Below, piece after piece: positions 1 to 14,799 of a DNA stretch of 64,000 nt; within the stretch, counting starts at the first letter, position 1; every line of letters starts with the position of its first letter. The notes under the pieces are model-generated. The model was not told where the DNA came from. It saw only the letters and a list, made by a program, of their open reading frames with translations, and made no database searches. A program made the position numbers and the translations under genes. The stretch is taken from positions 7,665,676-7,729,675 of the forward strand of contig CM049311.1 of NCBI GenBank assembly GCA_026874595.1, given 5' to 3'. Origin of the DNA: Sipunculus nudus (lineage: Eukaryota > Annelida > Sipuncula > Golfingiida > Sipunculidae).

Positions 1-109
1 GATTTTATAGCCTTAATCATTTAGTTTTATAAAGTAATTTAAAACAAAATCGCATAATCGATGCTGAACTTATTTGGTTTAAAATTTTTTTAACTAGCAG
101 GAGATATTT

Positions 110-920
110 AGTATGTGTAAATGATGAACACTCTAAAGAATGTCTTTTTGAATAACGGGAGCCCTCAAGGCACAGTTCTAGGCCCGATCTTAAATCCTTC
201 TGTATATTAACGACTTTTCTATATATTCAAATGAAAAATGTATGATATATGCTGATGGCATCTCAATATATTATTCCTAAGATTCACCCTAACTGCCTTC
301 AAAAACTGACATTGCTATTAAGTGGTTAAATAATCACCGACTTTGTACAAGCCTGTGAAATCCGAAGTAATTTTATCTGGCAAAAATCAGAAAACCCGAG
401 ATTAATACAGACGACATAACATTACATTCTTTCCAGAGTACTAAATTCTTTGGTATAATCAGTGACTCAAATCTGCTTTGGAAAGAGGATATTCAGTTTC
501 TATGGGAAAAAATAAAATCTAAATTAAGACTAGTCCTTCTCATTAAGATAATACCAGCTACAAGACTGAATTCCATATATTTTGCCCTTTTTCAAAGTCA
601 CAATGATTACTGAGAATCTTTATGGGGCATTTAATTTTAAATAGGATACAAAAGCTTCAGAACATAGCCGAGCGTGTTGTTTCCAGTTATTGTGACTACA
701 ACACATCATCTGCGTCATTAGTTAAAAACCTAGGTTGGATGACTCTGGAATAATTGGTATCGATATTTTATGTGTTCAATCGTTTATAAATGTTTGTCTG
801 AAAACGTACCTGAACTTTTTAAAACGGTTCTCAAATTGCATATGATGTCATACGAAACACGATCTTCTCACAGCCATAATTTGATTTTACCGATGCTCAA
901 GCGTGAATGTTGTAAGTTAT
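110..920 (+). pseudogene. Decayed non-LTR retrotransposon reverse transcriptase
   Basis: Seen: broken reading frames on the plus strand keep a series of reverse transcriptase blocks. Around 160-205 the DNA reads NGSPQGTVLGPI, then in a shifted frame YINDFS (about 205-225), then YADGIS near 247-266, where the usual catalytic YADD box has lost its second Asp. Around 650-745 it reads KLQNIAERVVSSY followed by SASLVKNLGWMTL, typical of the C-terminal part of CR1/Jockey-like polymerases. Several frameshifts and stops separate the blocks, so this is a dead copy. It may start left of the window. The clade is inferred from motif style only. Confidence 0.75.
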
Positions 921-3900
921 GTTGGTCCATATATATCTATTTATATTTATATAGATGTTTGATGCGAGAGAACAATTTATATTATTCATGTTTATATAAT
1001 CTAAAACCTACCTTTTTATCAATTACATAAGATTTATATATGTACGGATTATATGTTCAATGTCTTATATGTAACGTCTATTGGTCTATCAACATATTTT
1101 TTTTTAATATTTTACACCGTATCCTGAAAAATGTATTCGATATGGCATTATGTCATGTCTTATCTGTATGATGTACATTTTATTCATATCATGTGTGACT
1201 AACTTTACCAAGGACCCTATTAAGAAACAGCAAATGAGCTAAAAAAAGGCCATCCTGGTAGAACATGTTAAAAAATAGATGCATCATCCTGCTGCCGTAT
1301 TTCCTTGAAAAGACGCCCGGGCGTTTTTTTTTTTTTTTTTTTTTTTTTATTCAGTCGCTGCTTTCATTCGGCGTCTTAACAAGGCCGGCTTCTATTTAAG
1401 GCCGGCGTTTTTTCAAAGACAAAATAAAAAAAGAACACGTCAAAACAATAAACCCGCCGGTCACTACTCAGCGACACAAGTGAAAACATCGCCGGTACAA
1501 GGGTTGTGTTTATAAAATTTCCTTAGATGCCATATGGATATGGGACACGCGCACAGTCGACAATCACGCACGATAATAAGAATTTACGGGAAATCAGTGC
1601 GAGAGACTGCAGTTGTCAACAAAAATCTGTCTGCGCCGGCCTCTTGAAACCCCCTTGCTTATGCGGCTGTTCCATTTATTTTACATCGCGTGCAGTTGGT
1701 AACATTGTTCCCCCCCCCCCAAAACGGGATGGCTCTTCCATTAAATATGCATTACGTACAACTGGTTGCATTGGTTCTTTTTTTTAAATAATTCTTAGGT
1801 TTATTGTTTGTTGTAGCTAAACAATACTGATACAATTATTTAAGATTTTAATATCATTCTCTATAAAAAGGCCGCATGTCAGCTTAAAAGGGGCCCAATC
1901 ACCTATAAAGCATGTTGAGTAAACACGAAAAATAGCTTCTTCCTTTAAAATAATTCTGTACCGGCCAAAACATTGTCCTGAAACCGTTTGCTTTCTCCTG
2001 TACACAAACTTAAAAAACAGTAGACCTGGCGCGATGACAGGTGTCGACACAAACACGGCGCGTGGGAGCCAAATCGTGTGTCAATCAGGAGATGACCGGT
2101 CTGACTTGGCCCAAAAATGTAATACACGTTTCTGCTGGCTGACACACCGCGTGTTGCCCTCTTAATTGGACCTCCGGTCACTCGGCCTTCCACTCTCTTT
2201 GAATATCCTTCAAGAATCCAGTAAAAGCGAGTAAATTTTCTGACATCAGTAAGCTCTTAATCTCTATCTACACTGTTTATAAACATCGGTATGTCATCCA
2301 TTCTAATTAGTAGGAGTTTATTATTCGGTTGCTTATTTCTTATACTCGTTTGTGTTGGTCTATATTATTATCCTATATTTCATGTCGGTAAAACCTCTCT
2401 TTTATTTTGTTTAATTACATTAAAATATGAACCACTTTTTATAATTTCGTATGAGCCCATGTTTTCTATCAACAGGTTATTACAAACATTCCTTTCTCCG
2501 TGCATAAGTGGATTCAAGATTACTGGAAATTAACATATTATTCTTACCGTATATTAACCAACCTTCTCGTTCTATAGAGAGTACCAGTAACATGCTACCA
2601 ATTATCCTTAAAAAAGGTGAAGGAATGAGAAAGGAGGACATCCCTGTTTTACGCCTTTTCATTATTAAATTACAACACCTGAAGTATTGACATATCATTT
2701 AATGTATCTTCCTATCGGATGGTCAGTATCATAGAGGTCCTTCTTCAAATAGCTTGCTTTTTTTATTATTTCCCTACGATTTTCTAATAATTACACATTT
2801 GAAGCCTTACTTCTGGTACTTTTTCGCAACGAAGTTCCTTTTTCCACGATAAAAAATATCTTGTGGATTTACCCCTTTCAGTATACACTTATGCATCAGA
2901 TAAGGGCCTCGTTTGTTTTCTCCAGTATCGTCTTTTCTAAATTATCATTAGTATTTTATATATTCGGTCACCTTAACATTTTTTTAGTCCCCGCCACAGG
3001 AGGGAGGACTACTTCAATGCTCTGTGTCTGTCCGTCGTGCCGTCCTTTCGTCCTGTCCCATCCCTTTAATTCATATCCTTAGAAACCTTGCTGCTTTCTT
3101 CAGCAACTTTTACAGACTTACTTACCATATAAATGACATGTGATTATACCCTGCAAGTGGCGCCATCACTTATTGACATGTGTGCTAAAAATGATCTTTC
3201 TCATTTTCTTTTAACGTCAGTATAGAAGAACACTTTAGCCTCGTAGAATCATTTAGAAGGTTCCTGTGAGCTAGGGGGATTCGGTAAATACTCTATTGAA
3301 TAGAATGATTTTAAGACTGATGTTTCTACCGGAGTTCACATTTTGCTGATCGCGCATATAGGGTGCAAAATCTTTTACCTTTTATATTATTAACCACTTC
3401 ACCAATCATTTCTAAATGTTTAGGCATATTGATCACATGACTAGCACGTGTTTAACCCTGCAGGTGGCGACACCTCTGCCTTAAGGATTTTCTGCATAAA
3501 ATGTTACAGGCACATATATATATATGTGTGTGTGTGTGTGTGATGCCATTCTATTCTGAAAAAAACACACTTTTATATAAATCACGGACTAACGTTTTAT
3601 AGGTATATTGAACACGTGTGCTGATATATATATATATAGATGTTACATGTATAAATGGAAATGATATTAATATCTCTCCCCAGCTGTTGTCATACAGAAT
3701 ATAAATGGAATCAGATAATCTAGTTGGAATGTTAATATACATAAACTACTTTTAGGGAAAGGAGAACAATATACTGACCAAGTATTAGTGAAAAATAAAC
3801 CTCTTGTGATATATATTAACATGTATTTATTTTTATTTATCTGCATTTGTGATACAAAAAAAAATTACACATTCAAGGCTGTTACTTAATAAACTTGGTT

Positions 3901-5883
3901 CCAATTGTAGTGTTAACGCATTGCTTGCCACATATCAAATATTTCTGCAAACATGTTGGTCAGTTGCGTACGTCTGTGGGTGTTTTTGTTGGTTTGTCAT
4001 GATGTTTGTTTGTGTGGTTTTCATGACTCTACTGGTCACAATAATGCAGCATTCGCTTTGAAACTTCATCATACAGAGATAATGAAATATAAAAAGTCCT
4101 GGAAGCCTATTGTTTGTGTCAATATAGGTCAAAAGGATAAGGTCACCGATAAACATCAACATTTTATTTTCCTGAAAACTTTGTCAATAATGCTCCTTTC
4201 TTCATAAACTTTGGCTCATTTTCTTCCTCATCATCTTTTTCATAACATAGTTTAGTCAACTGGTCTGAACTTTGTGTCACTTTGCGAGTATGTCTGTCTG
4301 TTTTTAAGTTGTAATCAATTTTGCCTGCTTGCTGGTTCTTGCTTCTGACAAATAGCATTCAACAGGCCACATTTGAACAGGGATCACTTTGTAAATTATA
4401 GAAATCGGATATCAGAAGATGTCTGGAAGCTGTACGTGTATGTTTTAAAAAGGTCAAAATTCAAGATCAGGTTCATCAAAACACATCATAATCTTATTTT
4501 CCTCATATAACTTTATCGATATTGGGTCTATCTACACAAACCACGACTCAATTTCTTCCATTTCTTCTTCCCTATAAAATTATGTAGTTGCTTGCCGTTT
4601 GGCTGTTTTGCATCATTTCCTCTTGTCGTCATTTATTAACTGGCCAGAGATTCGTGTAGCTGATAAACCAGTCTGACGGTATATGGCAGCACATTTTCTG
4701 TCTTTTGTATTAGCATGTTTTTGCAAGTAGTGATCTATATATGTGTTTGTAAAGGGTTCAATTATTAACATTATTTGTTACAATGCTGTGTTCATATACT
4801 TGTATATTAAGATCTTTCACGCGCATACTCAAATTGTCATTTATCATTTTTATGAATTAATTAAAGGCATTGTAAGTTCATTTGATTTATTCTATGCATT
4901 ACCAAGGCTAGGCATCACAAACTAAATTGATATAATATTATATGGTTCTATCAATAGCCTGAGGTCTTTAAACTTGAATACAATATTTTTTGTAAAAATT
5001 AATTACCATCCCGTTTATCTGTAGCACTTAAACATTTCTCGTATAAACCGGCTTCTAACGAGTTGGTCGTTTAATTTATATTAGGGAGGCAAAGCACTCC
5101 TTTATCTTATTCTTTAACATCCGTTCTATAGTGATACTCTTGTCTGTTTAAACTGGGCTTGCCTCCTTACTGCACGTTTCATTTAATACTGTAATTGGCT
5201 TCATATCTGCGAGGGAAATTTTTCGAGATTTTTCATTTTTTTCGAGAGGATATCATTTTCATGATCTTATCATGAGGTTAAAAATACATAGAATACTATT
5301 ACTAAATTGATTATATAATATGTACGCTAAATGTTAAATGTTTGACGAGGAAATACGAGATCGGGTAGAACTTCTTGTTCACTATAGGCAGATAATATGA
5401 AAGATCAGTATTACTTATAATGTGTATCTTTTTTTCAGGTAACATAATATATATATATGCGACTATATATACATTAATTATAACATCATTTTTTGCCTTT
5501 AAATTTTTTAACCTATACGCCTGGATAACACACACACACACATATATATATATATGTCGTTTTTATTTTTCAATCATCGATGATGATCTTAAAACCAAAA
5601 CGACCAATCTTCGATTTATCCAATTAATCGGCACACCACTTAATATATGTAATACCAATTTTCACGAAATCGCACATTTTGAAAACACTGGGAACAAAAC
5701 GCCACATTCCATATAATAAACGAATTCAAGGTAATTGCGTATTTTAGGCATGATTCATTGTTGATGTATGTTTACCACTGTCATTCTCGGGAATCATATT
5801 ATTATTTTTTCCTGCTTTGTGCCCATATATGAATAGTTATAACAACCTATAGAAATGTGACCAAATAAAATTTTAGCACTTAC
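921..5883. other. AT-rich stretch without a supported gene
   Basis: Only short chance open frames occur. The stretch holds a T-run (1327-1349), a short GC-rich patch (about 1300-1480), a TA/TG microsatellite (3510-3541), two related ~290-bp diverged segments (about 4130-4360 and 4440-4690), and a repeat fragment at 5190-5285 resembling one end of the element at 24751-25179 (TTGGCTTCATAT then GCGAG). Motifs CCTGCAAGTGGCGCCATC (near 3151) and CCTGCAGGTGGCGACACC (near 3459) belong to the GGTGGCGCCACC repeat family. I looked here for missing exons of the minus-strand lectin gene and found none. Confidence 0.5.
3510..3541. repeat. TA/TG dinucleotide microsatellite
   Basis: A short (TA)n tract runs directly into (TG)n. 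Confidence 0.85.
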
Positions 5884-7630
5884 ATTCTCACCATCTGTGT
5901 GAATACTGGCAAGGTTCGAACGATATCTGACATTTTTACAAGCCTCTAGGGCCTTCGGATGATCCATCTTTGTCGTTAACATCCTGTAGCATGCTCTTTC
6001 ATAGTATCTCCAGTTCTCAGGACATCCTGTATAGATAGCAGAACAAATATTCAGTGAACATGTTCAATAAATTGTTCATTTGCAGCTGAAATAATTCCGT
6101 TACTTTTTGTAAGTTTTATTATTAAAAAAAAGATAAGTAAGTTGAGAAAAAGCATGTTAAACTTTGCTTTTATAACAGGCTTCAGTATTTACCTATTTCT
6201 GTTTTGACCTCATTTCATATTAAGGTAAAATACCAAAGATGCACGGAAAATCTCCACAACTAGAAGAATGTGAATCTCACTAGATATAAATTTAAGGTAA
6301 TGAAACATCGATTGTACTAAATAGCTTATTTTCTAATCAGTTTTGCTCTTTTCCTATGTATATAACCAAATCTGCATATGTTGCCTATTAAACAGACATG
6401 TTATATTTGGCTTCAAAAATAATTTAGGACTCAAAAATTTCATCTTCATCGTAAATGTTTACAAATTTAATCATTATACAAATAAAGGCACAAAATGAAA
6501 CCATCCCAGGACCAATGAAACCACAAATTTGAAGCATAAATACCTGTCACATATTCCTTTGATGTATGAATATGTAATTGTATTGGTTCAGTTGCCAGTT
6601 GGCTATGGTTGTAATCATGGTTTGTCATTTTAGGTGTCTATTAACAACTTTACGAAGAAAAAGCTTATATACGAAGTGGTTTTGACGGATTTCTGAAGGT
6701 TTACGGTAGTACTTTGGATATAAGCCATGCTTTATGTTATCTGGGTCACCATAACGTTTCAAATTAAAAGTAGTCTTTAAATATGTGGGAAAATTATTTT
6801 TTTTTTCAAATTAATAGCTGCTGAGGACCGAGCAGTACACTGAATGAAGGAACTGATTTTATAACAGGGTTTACTTGTATCCAATAACATATTTTCTTTG
6901 TAGTTATTATGATGGCATGACTCAAATTTGTAATTTTTTAAAGGTCAGATTAATTCAGACTTCCTTGTGAACTCTGGTCTGAAACCGATTCTCCGACCCT
7001 GTCTCACTCTACAGAAAAAAAAAAAGATTTTACATTATTCTTATACATTGTAAATATAACATCTAATATCCATACATTGTAAACCATGACCGAAGAGTGA
7101 ACGAAGGAAAAGGTTTATTGTTTCGCCCAAAAAGAGCTACTACTCTTTCCCGCCAAATTGCAATTTGGAATCAATATAACCTCATAATTTTCCGGCAGGT
7201 CAATTCTACTGTTTAGGTTATACCACGTAGCTACAATCCATTTGTTTAACAGCAATGATTATCATTAATCCTACTTAATTTTTAAGCACTTATAGCAAGA
7301 TATTTTGTTTTCCTCCAGATTTTAAATCCAGATAGTTTATATTTCTCTTCCATAAATGACCATGCGTTTACATAAAAATATGATTTTAAATCAGATAAAC
7401 GAAATCATTTGTTTGCACAATAGACAATGAAGTAGTGGGAATAAAAATGTAAAGTTTTGTTATCATTATGCTCCCTATACATATGAGATGGTATATTTTT
7501 TCCTAAAAGAGACTGGATACTCACTTCGACAAGTTGGGTATTTTTCATTTTCGCATTGATCTGGACTGGAGGCTTTCGTAGGAAACTTCTGCAGTATTAG
7601 ACTCATTAATATCAACAGCTGGAAAGCCAT
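5884..7630 (-). CDS. C-type lectin domain protein, 5' part (two exons)
   Basis: Minus-strand exons 7630-7525 and 6026-5884. Exon 1 starts at ATG 7630 and encodes a hydrophobic signal peptide (MAFQLLILMSLILQKFPTKA) and a Cys-containing linker ending YPTCR; it ends in phase 1 at a GTGAGT donor. Exon 2 follows a TATACAG acceptor, completes an Arg codon and reads CPENWRYYERACYRM, later ALEACK and SNLASIHTDGEN, which is the start of a C-type lectin fold: the CPxxW...CY pair, the first long-range Cys and the SxLASIH strand. It ends at a GTAAGTGC donor in phase 0. Phases agree, giving 83 residues. The second half of the domain (WIG, WND and last Cys motifs) was not seen between 1 and 5883, so it lies further left or is lost. 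A secreted carbohydrate-binding or immune role is inferred from the family. Confidence 0.8.
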
Positions 7631-8453
7631 GATCGGCAACAAGGGCCATGGATCACTTCACGACATAGAGTAGAAGAATACAATAACTACCTCTCTCTTC
7701 AACTTGATGTTGAAATGGAATGCTCTACGTTTGATAACAGCATAAAGAGAGCCGATTTGGCCCCGTAACTAATTACGGACAGGAACCGTCAGTGCCATAT
7801 TGAAAGTGATGGCTTATTACAAGTAACGATCAATATCCGAAACGCGAATCAGACCTCCGCTTTCACAATTATGTAAACAGTATAACAAAATAAAAAACAT
7901 CAGTTCAATCAAAAGGCCAACATTGGCAGAGCTCCATTAATACAACTCAGTCTATCAGTAACATTTTGGATCTAGTCCAGTTTCGTCATTTAATACATAA
8001 CATGGATATGGGAAATAAGAAACAGTGTTTGGACCAGAGGTTCTCTATCAAGAAAGTAATTAGTGAGGTGGAAACATTCTTATTTTATTATGTTAGGCAT
8101 TAGTTTGTTCTTTACACTTGATTTATTGAACATATTGCCTTAATTTTTATTTATCAAAAAACTATTAAGAACATATATAATCGATGTTAATTTAATAGGC
8201 CATGTTGTTCTCTACGCTCCAAAACCAACTCAGTTTCATGCAAATTTGCATTTATATTCATAGCGATTTGTGATTCATCTTATTTTATTAATAATTTTGT
8301 TCAATCAGGTAAGGATTCATAATCAAAGTAATAGTTGTGCAACCGGCCTCTTTGATCTAGGGTCGTTGCTGGTATAGTAAAAAAAAAAATCTGTCGGATC
8401 ATGTAGTCCTAAAGTGGATGGAATTCTATGTACTTAGGCTAACTGTAATGATT

Positions 8454-8487
8454 ATATCTATATCTATATCTATATCTATATCTATAT
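8454..8487. repeat. (TATATC)n microsatellite
   Basis: About five and a half copies of a 6-bp unit. Confidence 0.9.
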
Positions 8488-8576
8488 AACTCTGAAGAAA
8501 AACAACACTGTTAATTCACAACAGACTGTTTCACGAGCACTTTACATCGGAGGGTAACACTACCTTCTACTCTATA

Positions 8577-8579
<3 letters not shown>

Positions 8580-8627
<48 letters not shown>
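8580..8627. repeat. (TA)n microsatellite
   Basis: Uninterrupted TA tract of about 24 copies, followed closely by a T-run at 8651-8664. Confidence 0.9.
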
Positions 8628-8629
<2 letters not shown>

Positions 8630-11600
8630 GCGGAGGAAATACCCGCCATTTTTTTTTTTTTTTTCATCTGAATTATGGTTAACTCTGAAATTTATATGCG
8701 GGTAACCATGCCGGACTCACCGTCTTACGTCTATCCTTTTTTGTGAATATTGCATGTGTCCTTCGTGAAACCGTGGGGAAAAACACTTTTTCATTCACAT
8801 GTGCCCCACTTCTTTTCTGGCGTCATGATTACACACCACCCCAAGACTTCCCGATACCAGAAAACAAATGGCGAACAAAGAAAATCCACTTTTATCATTA
8901 TTGTTTTCGACTATGAAAGATGATGTATAGTCTTAAATATGGTGTAGAAGTAGGAGAGAGACAGAGTGAAGCGTGTTATTGGTTTTCAAATCTTAAGACC
9001 TTACGCCTATATTTACATTTCTAACCATTATAACACTGAAAAGATATATCACAAAACAAGATGCATGGTTTTATTAAGGTGTTTTTTAACAACCCAGATA
9101 AACAGAAAATGTGCTAATGCTCAGAGTAATGAACTAAATAGCGACTATAATCTGTGGCATTAATTTTGGCTGAGAAGTCGACGAGGGCATCATTATATTA
9201 TCATATTATATAAGCATATATATTATAAGTTCATGTATTCTTTCTTCCAACCTACCATTATATTCAGACTAAAATGTCATATAATTTCATAACTGACAAC
9301 ATATTCAAAATCTTTCCATGATAGAGATCAGAATAAAATTGTTTCTGACCGGTTTCACCTTATTATTTTAGTCCTGCTATGTGGCAGGTGAGTGTAAGTA
9401 TATTTCAAGAAAGAAGCAATTGTTTACGTTGCATTTAAAAATTGAGTATTTAAGAAACAGTTTCGACCACGTGCCGATTTTAAATCGTGTTAAATTCCTG
9501 ATACTATTTCCTGATATTTCATACGGATTTCGCTTCATGACTCAAGGTTTGTTTTTATATATTTTTTGCTTTGTTCCATGTAAATTAGTCCACGTTTTCA
9601 ACTAAAGATGAACATTTTTCACATATACGTAATTCAGTATAATATATAATATGAAACATGTTGTCCAAAGGGAATGCTTTAAAACTAAATGTGCATCGTT
9701 ACCTGTATGTCTCTGGCCCGATCATAATCCAGTGTTTCTTTGTTCTTAGAGCTCGCTTAACGCTTAACCAGCATGAGTACACAAGGAGCACCAGACCCCA
9801 AATATACAAATTAATATTTCCTATCCATAATATCGTAATGTTCAATCTGAGATAAAATCCTTTGAATTACAGTTTTTTATGTTCGTTCATTTACCTCAAG
9901 AAATGTCGTCAAAAATCTCTCCGGAGCATATTTGCGTAAATACAACAAACGAACGGAATTACTAAGTGCAAATCAAATTACCTCTTGCCACTGATGACAA
10001 TATTAAAATGATACTGGTCAAAAGAAAAACTCAATGAAGTTTTGTCCGGAAGAACCTTCTGTTTACGTAGTGCAGCATAACCAGATGCCTTACAGCCACA
10101 AGAGTATAAAATTCTGTTCCGACAAGAATATTCTGTTTGAAATATCTAAATGTTCTTTTGGTTTGTAGTAATTTTTCCTGGATCATTTAAAGTAAAATAG
10201 GGAAGGACGAGAATCTTAAATTTCAACTCATGTATCTAAAATTGCCACTAGAACCTAGTGTAATATAAGTTGCCATTTCATCCTGTGATACGTCGAATAG
10301 AAGGCGCAGTAATTTGTTAAGAAGCACACACGGTAATCCATATAAGAGATAAGGACATACCTACGCGTGATATTATTAGACCGTCTACTAAACATGAGGC
10401 TGATTACTGCCAAATTTATGGTCTTGCATAAGAATTAACTTGAATGTCCATTAGAAATTTGATATTGATACGACAGTGCTGCTGGCACATTCAAAGACGA
10501 CGCAAAACTGCATTTCGTAAGCTCAGAATGGGTGAATGTTGTAATTAAAAGAGACTTGGAAAATACAAATGCTACATTTAATACCACAGCTTTTACTCAT
10601 TGTTTTTATTAATGTCAATATATAAACTTATTCACATGATCTGTAATTGCAGAGTCGGCCTCGTCTAGTCCCCCTCGATAATTAAAATAATTACTCTACT
10701 CCGTCTTATACGAAAGGGCAAAATTGCCAGCGAAATGTTTGCAATGTGTTACTTTATTAATATGAATTTTAGGCATTATTTGAAATAAACATAAAAGAGA
10801 GGCTATATATAAGGTTTGTAAATTTAATTTCCTAATTTAAAGAAAATTAGTGTTAAAGTGGCACCTATGTTTACATATTATACACTGAACTGGTAAAACT
10901 GGCTCCAGGGAGAAACATTTTTCTATTTTTCTTTATTTTCCGGTGCCTGTTTACTCCTCCAAGAACAGGCCTTCGGTAATACACAAAGGTACCATCAAAG
11001 CGCCGAAATATTTAGCATTCAAACTACATACCCATGTATTTGTGGACCAAAAAAAAATACCACTACGACTACAGAAAAATACTTGTCCAAACCTGGGCAA
11101 CGAAAGTAATGTTTTGTCATTTTGGCTTACTCAATGGCCAACTTATTGGCCAACTCAATACATAACTGCATGAATGAGTAACTGCTAAACTGCATTATTA
11201 CAGCTGTGCTCTGAGAACCAAATGCTCATTGTAAGAATTGAACACATTAGACATCCGAATACGCTGCAATGGTATCTATCTATCAAGGATTGTAAAACTA
11301 AATAGCTAACACGAACATAAATAATATTTTTGTATATTGAAAACAAACTCATGGAAGGCTTCGGCTGTGTTTTTTTTAGATTGTTTTGGTTGAGGTAACC
11401 GACCCATTTTTAATGCTGACTCATCTAATTCTTAATCTAAGTATTTTCATTAGCTCCATTTCGGTTTGGGACTAGGTGATGGGCGGTAGCAGTAGCTTCT
11501 GGTCATTTTATTTTATGTCCTGGTGTCACCCAGGCCCGGTGTCTACCTCTTGACGATATACCAGCTCTTCCCCCCGGACTCCGAGAGGCAGGTATGTTAA

Positions 11601-14600
11601 GTAGGGGCAGAGTTTGGATGGACATGGCTTTGATTAACTACTGTCGGGTGGCTTTGCATAACAGGCCAGCTACGGAACTCTTCAGTTCCAAATATGGAGG
11701 TTCTTTTCTGAGAACTGGATCATGAATCAGTGTGAACAGTATCCGTGGCGTGATCGTATGTTCTGTTTGTCAATTTACATTTAATATAAGGAACTATTTA
11801 CACGTTATGTTATACCTCAATGCAAGATCTCTGTCTTTGCCCGGTTATGTTTCCTTTATTTAAGATAGCTAATACTGTAGATATTGCAATGACTGTTTTG
11901 CAATATTCCAATTAAAGGTGCATCCCTCCTATTAAATTAAGATAAGACGGATTGAGAAATAATAGATTATTATTGTTTCCAAATCAGGTAAAATCTGGAG
12001 ATTTTTTTTTATGAATGTTCTTTATGTATTACATTCATGTCCACATGAGGTACTATTATAATTTGTTGTATGTAATTTTATTAAAATTAATTCTAATCCC
12101 CCCCCCGCACGAAATGTCGGAACTTCTAAAAAAAATCCCTGTAATTTGAGTTTTATGTTCTTTAAGCATTTTATACATGAACATCCTTTAATATGATATA
12201 AGGATAATCGTATTTTCTTTATTAGAATATCTTAGAGAATATTTGACCTGAAACGGTTCACCCAAAGTCTAAAATAGTTACATTGTTTATAACATGTTCC
12301 ATATGGAATTGTAAAAGTGATCCAAAATACACCAGCTGGCACATATGGTTCGGTGTACACAAAGGGAAAGTGTGGCTTAGATAAACTAGTACAACCCGAA
12401 AAGGCATTTGAAAGCAGCGGGATACATTACTACCAAATCTACGATGAGATTTGCTTGGTATTATACTGACAAGGTGTATCATGTACCGTCCCTTTTCATC
12501 AACGGTCAAGTTAAAAAAAAGTTAAGTTAAATAAAAGATCAGAAAATCCTTGATTTTTTTTCGGTAGCGCCGGTCTGATTTGAGGTATTTCAGTTGTATC
12601 TTTCAGAATTTTACCAGCTTTATGATTATTCATTATCTCTAAGTTTCAGCTGGTCCCACATGTTAAGCAAGGTCTCAAATTAATATTTCCAATTTCATAG
12701 TTTGGCACTTTAAAAATTACCTAAAAATTAAGTCACGGATCCCAATATATCTGCGTTGATTTTCCGTTGCTTTTGTATAGTTCCTAATCAGACCATAAAC
12801 GCCTGCACGGTTCATGCATAACTTCGAGATATGTAAAAGTCCTGTGAGATCCGAAAGCTGTACAAAAAAATTGGCAACGTACATTAAGCATACAAAAAAA
12901 AACAATAACGTCATACAGGTGACGCTTTCTGTGCCATTTTGTGTATACTTTAAATTCTGCAGGCGAACTATCAACGAGTAGGATAACGTTAACATTGAAC
13001 TGTTTGTGGTATGTTAGCCAACTTGTCCTATGGTCAGCCAGCCAAGAGCAATTTTTGCAAGATGGTGTTTGTTTTCCGATTGTCCGCATGTGTACGCATG
13101 TCTTTAGCTTATTTAAGCTCTCGGAAAGCTTCGATTTGAGCATAGAGGCGTACTTAACAAATAGTTTTATAGTTTTTTTTTAAATGATTTAGTTGCACAT
13201 TTCTCTAGCAAATTTCTAGTTTTGGTAGTATTTAATTTGGTCCTAATGTTATCCTGTAGCAATATTGTTGGATGTTAATCATACTTTTTTAAAATTTTAA
13301 TCCTTTTGAGAGAACTGATTTTGATAGGAATGCCGAAACCCGAGGTGTCGAGAAAGACTCTTGTATGAGAGATTTATAAATGTTTATATTTCGTATATAA
13401 TGCGTATTCATGCGGAATTCCTTGTATGTTGTTAAAAGCTTTATTTTCAACATGGTATTGAGTGAGGACCAATGGGAATATAAGATGATTTCTATTAGCT
13501 ATGTATGAAGGGTGACAAAAGTAACTATTTGTAGGGGCAACCATCTTATTAACTTTAAGTAAAGAAGATCTTTTGGATTTAAACCCAAAAATGGAAGACT
13601 TTGGTTACGCATAGGTTATTATTATTGGCAGTAGATTCTAGGATATTTAATTATGAAATGTGACATGGATTAATAATCAGGCAGTCTTGAATGTGATTAC
13701 TGAAATCGTGATAAATTTATGCAGGAAAAAGTGTTGATTACGGATAGGAGTTTTATGTGTCGGGGTGTATTAATTGGATGCAGATTAGAATACAGACACA
13801 CATTCAGGTTAACATCACTATTTTTGTATTGCAATGAACATTATCTTACTATTAGCAGTTCAGGGATAGTACATCTGTATGTTAGTAATTTGTCTTTGAG
13901 GTTAAAATAATGGCCAGAGGATGTCGATTCTATGGTATAATAAGTTACATGGGTGTATCACATTATTTTCATGTAAAAATTATCACGGTATGTATAAATT
14001 GTGTAGCATATTGTTTGATGCAATACAACATGAATATCATATGAGACTTTACGTTGCCGTGTATTTACCATGCGAGATATGCTGTGAGATGGCTTGAACT
14101 CCTTTATGATTGACAATATATGTTAAATACATGCATTATCAAACTCATCTAGGAATATCAGCTTGCAAAGACAAACTTTCTTGATGATGTAGTCACTATA
14201 TAAATTATATAATCAGGAATTGTTCGTTTTTAATTCATTCCATATCTAGTTCCAGACAAACTACGATAAAGTAAATGCATCAGTATTATCAGTAAAATAA
14301 CCAGTGATGTAATTCTTGTTTGGTATGTGACTGTCTACCTACATCTTACGCTTATCTTAAGCCTCAGAATTCTGTAAAATTTATGATTATTGAACGTTCA
14401 TATAGGTGCGAAAAATAGATGCCACATGACACCACTCCACAGTCGTTTGAAATAACGTCTTTATTCCAATATGTAGAATACTTTCAAAGACATACATTAA
14501 GAATATATAGGGTCTTGTGGGAGTTCGTGTCCATCATTAATTCACCATTTACCTGTGCTTTTTTAGTACATATTAATTATGAACATATTAAAAAAGTATT

Positions 14601-14799
14601 CAGAAATATATTGGTAACAATCCTTAATATTCTGTATGAATATTGAAAACAGATCTCTACGAAGAACGCTTACCACAAAAAGTGTACACGAGTAAATCTT
14701 ATTTTCTTAACTACATGGCCTAGTTGGGCAAAAGAAATTACAAACAACACATCTCTATACCGATGTTTTCACAGTCAAAGTGAAGCTATATAAAACAAG

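Larger units (their letters stand above)
7631..14790. other. Stretch without a supported gene
   Basis: AT-rich DNA upstream of the lectin start. The longest open frames (for example 12784-13143 minus, 119 codons) have no recognisable domain or splice context. A more GC-rich block at about 11455-11760 is of unknown nature. The lectin promoter presumably lies just above 7630, but no clear element is visible. Confidence 0.45.

Noticed and set aside
12246-12480. Open stretches on both strands that looked like an exon
   Set aside because: No frame gave a family I recognise, and no matching acceptor/donor pair with conserved flanks was seen.
12784-13143. 119-codon minus-strand frame, overlapping a 92-codon one
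   Set aside because: No recognisable domain and two overlapping frames of similar length; likely chance in unique non-coding DNA.
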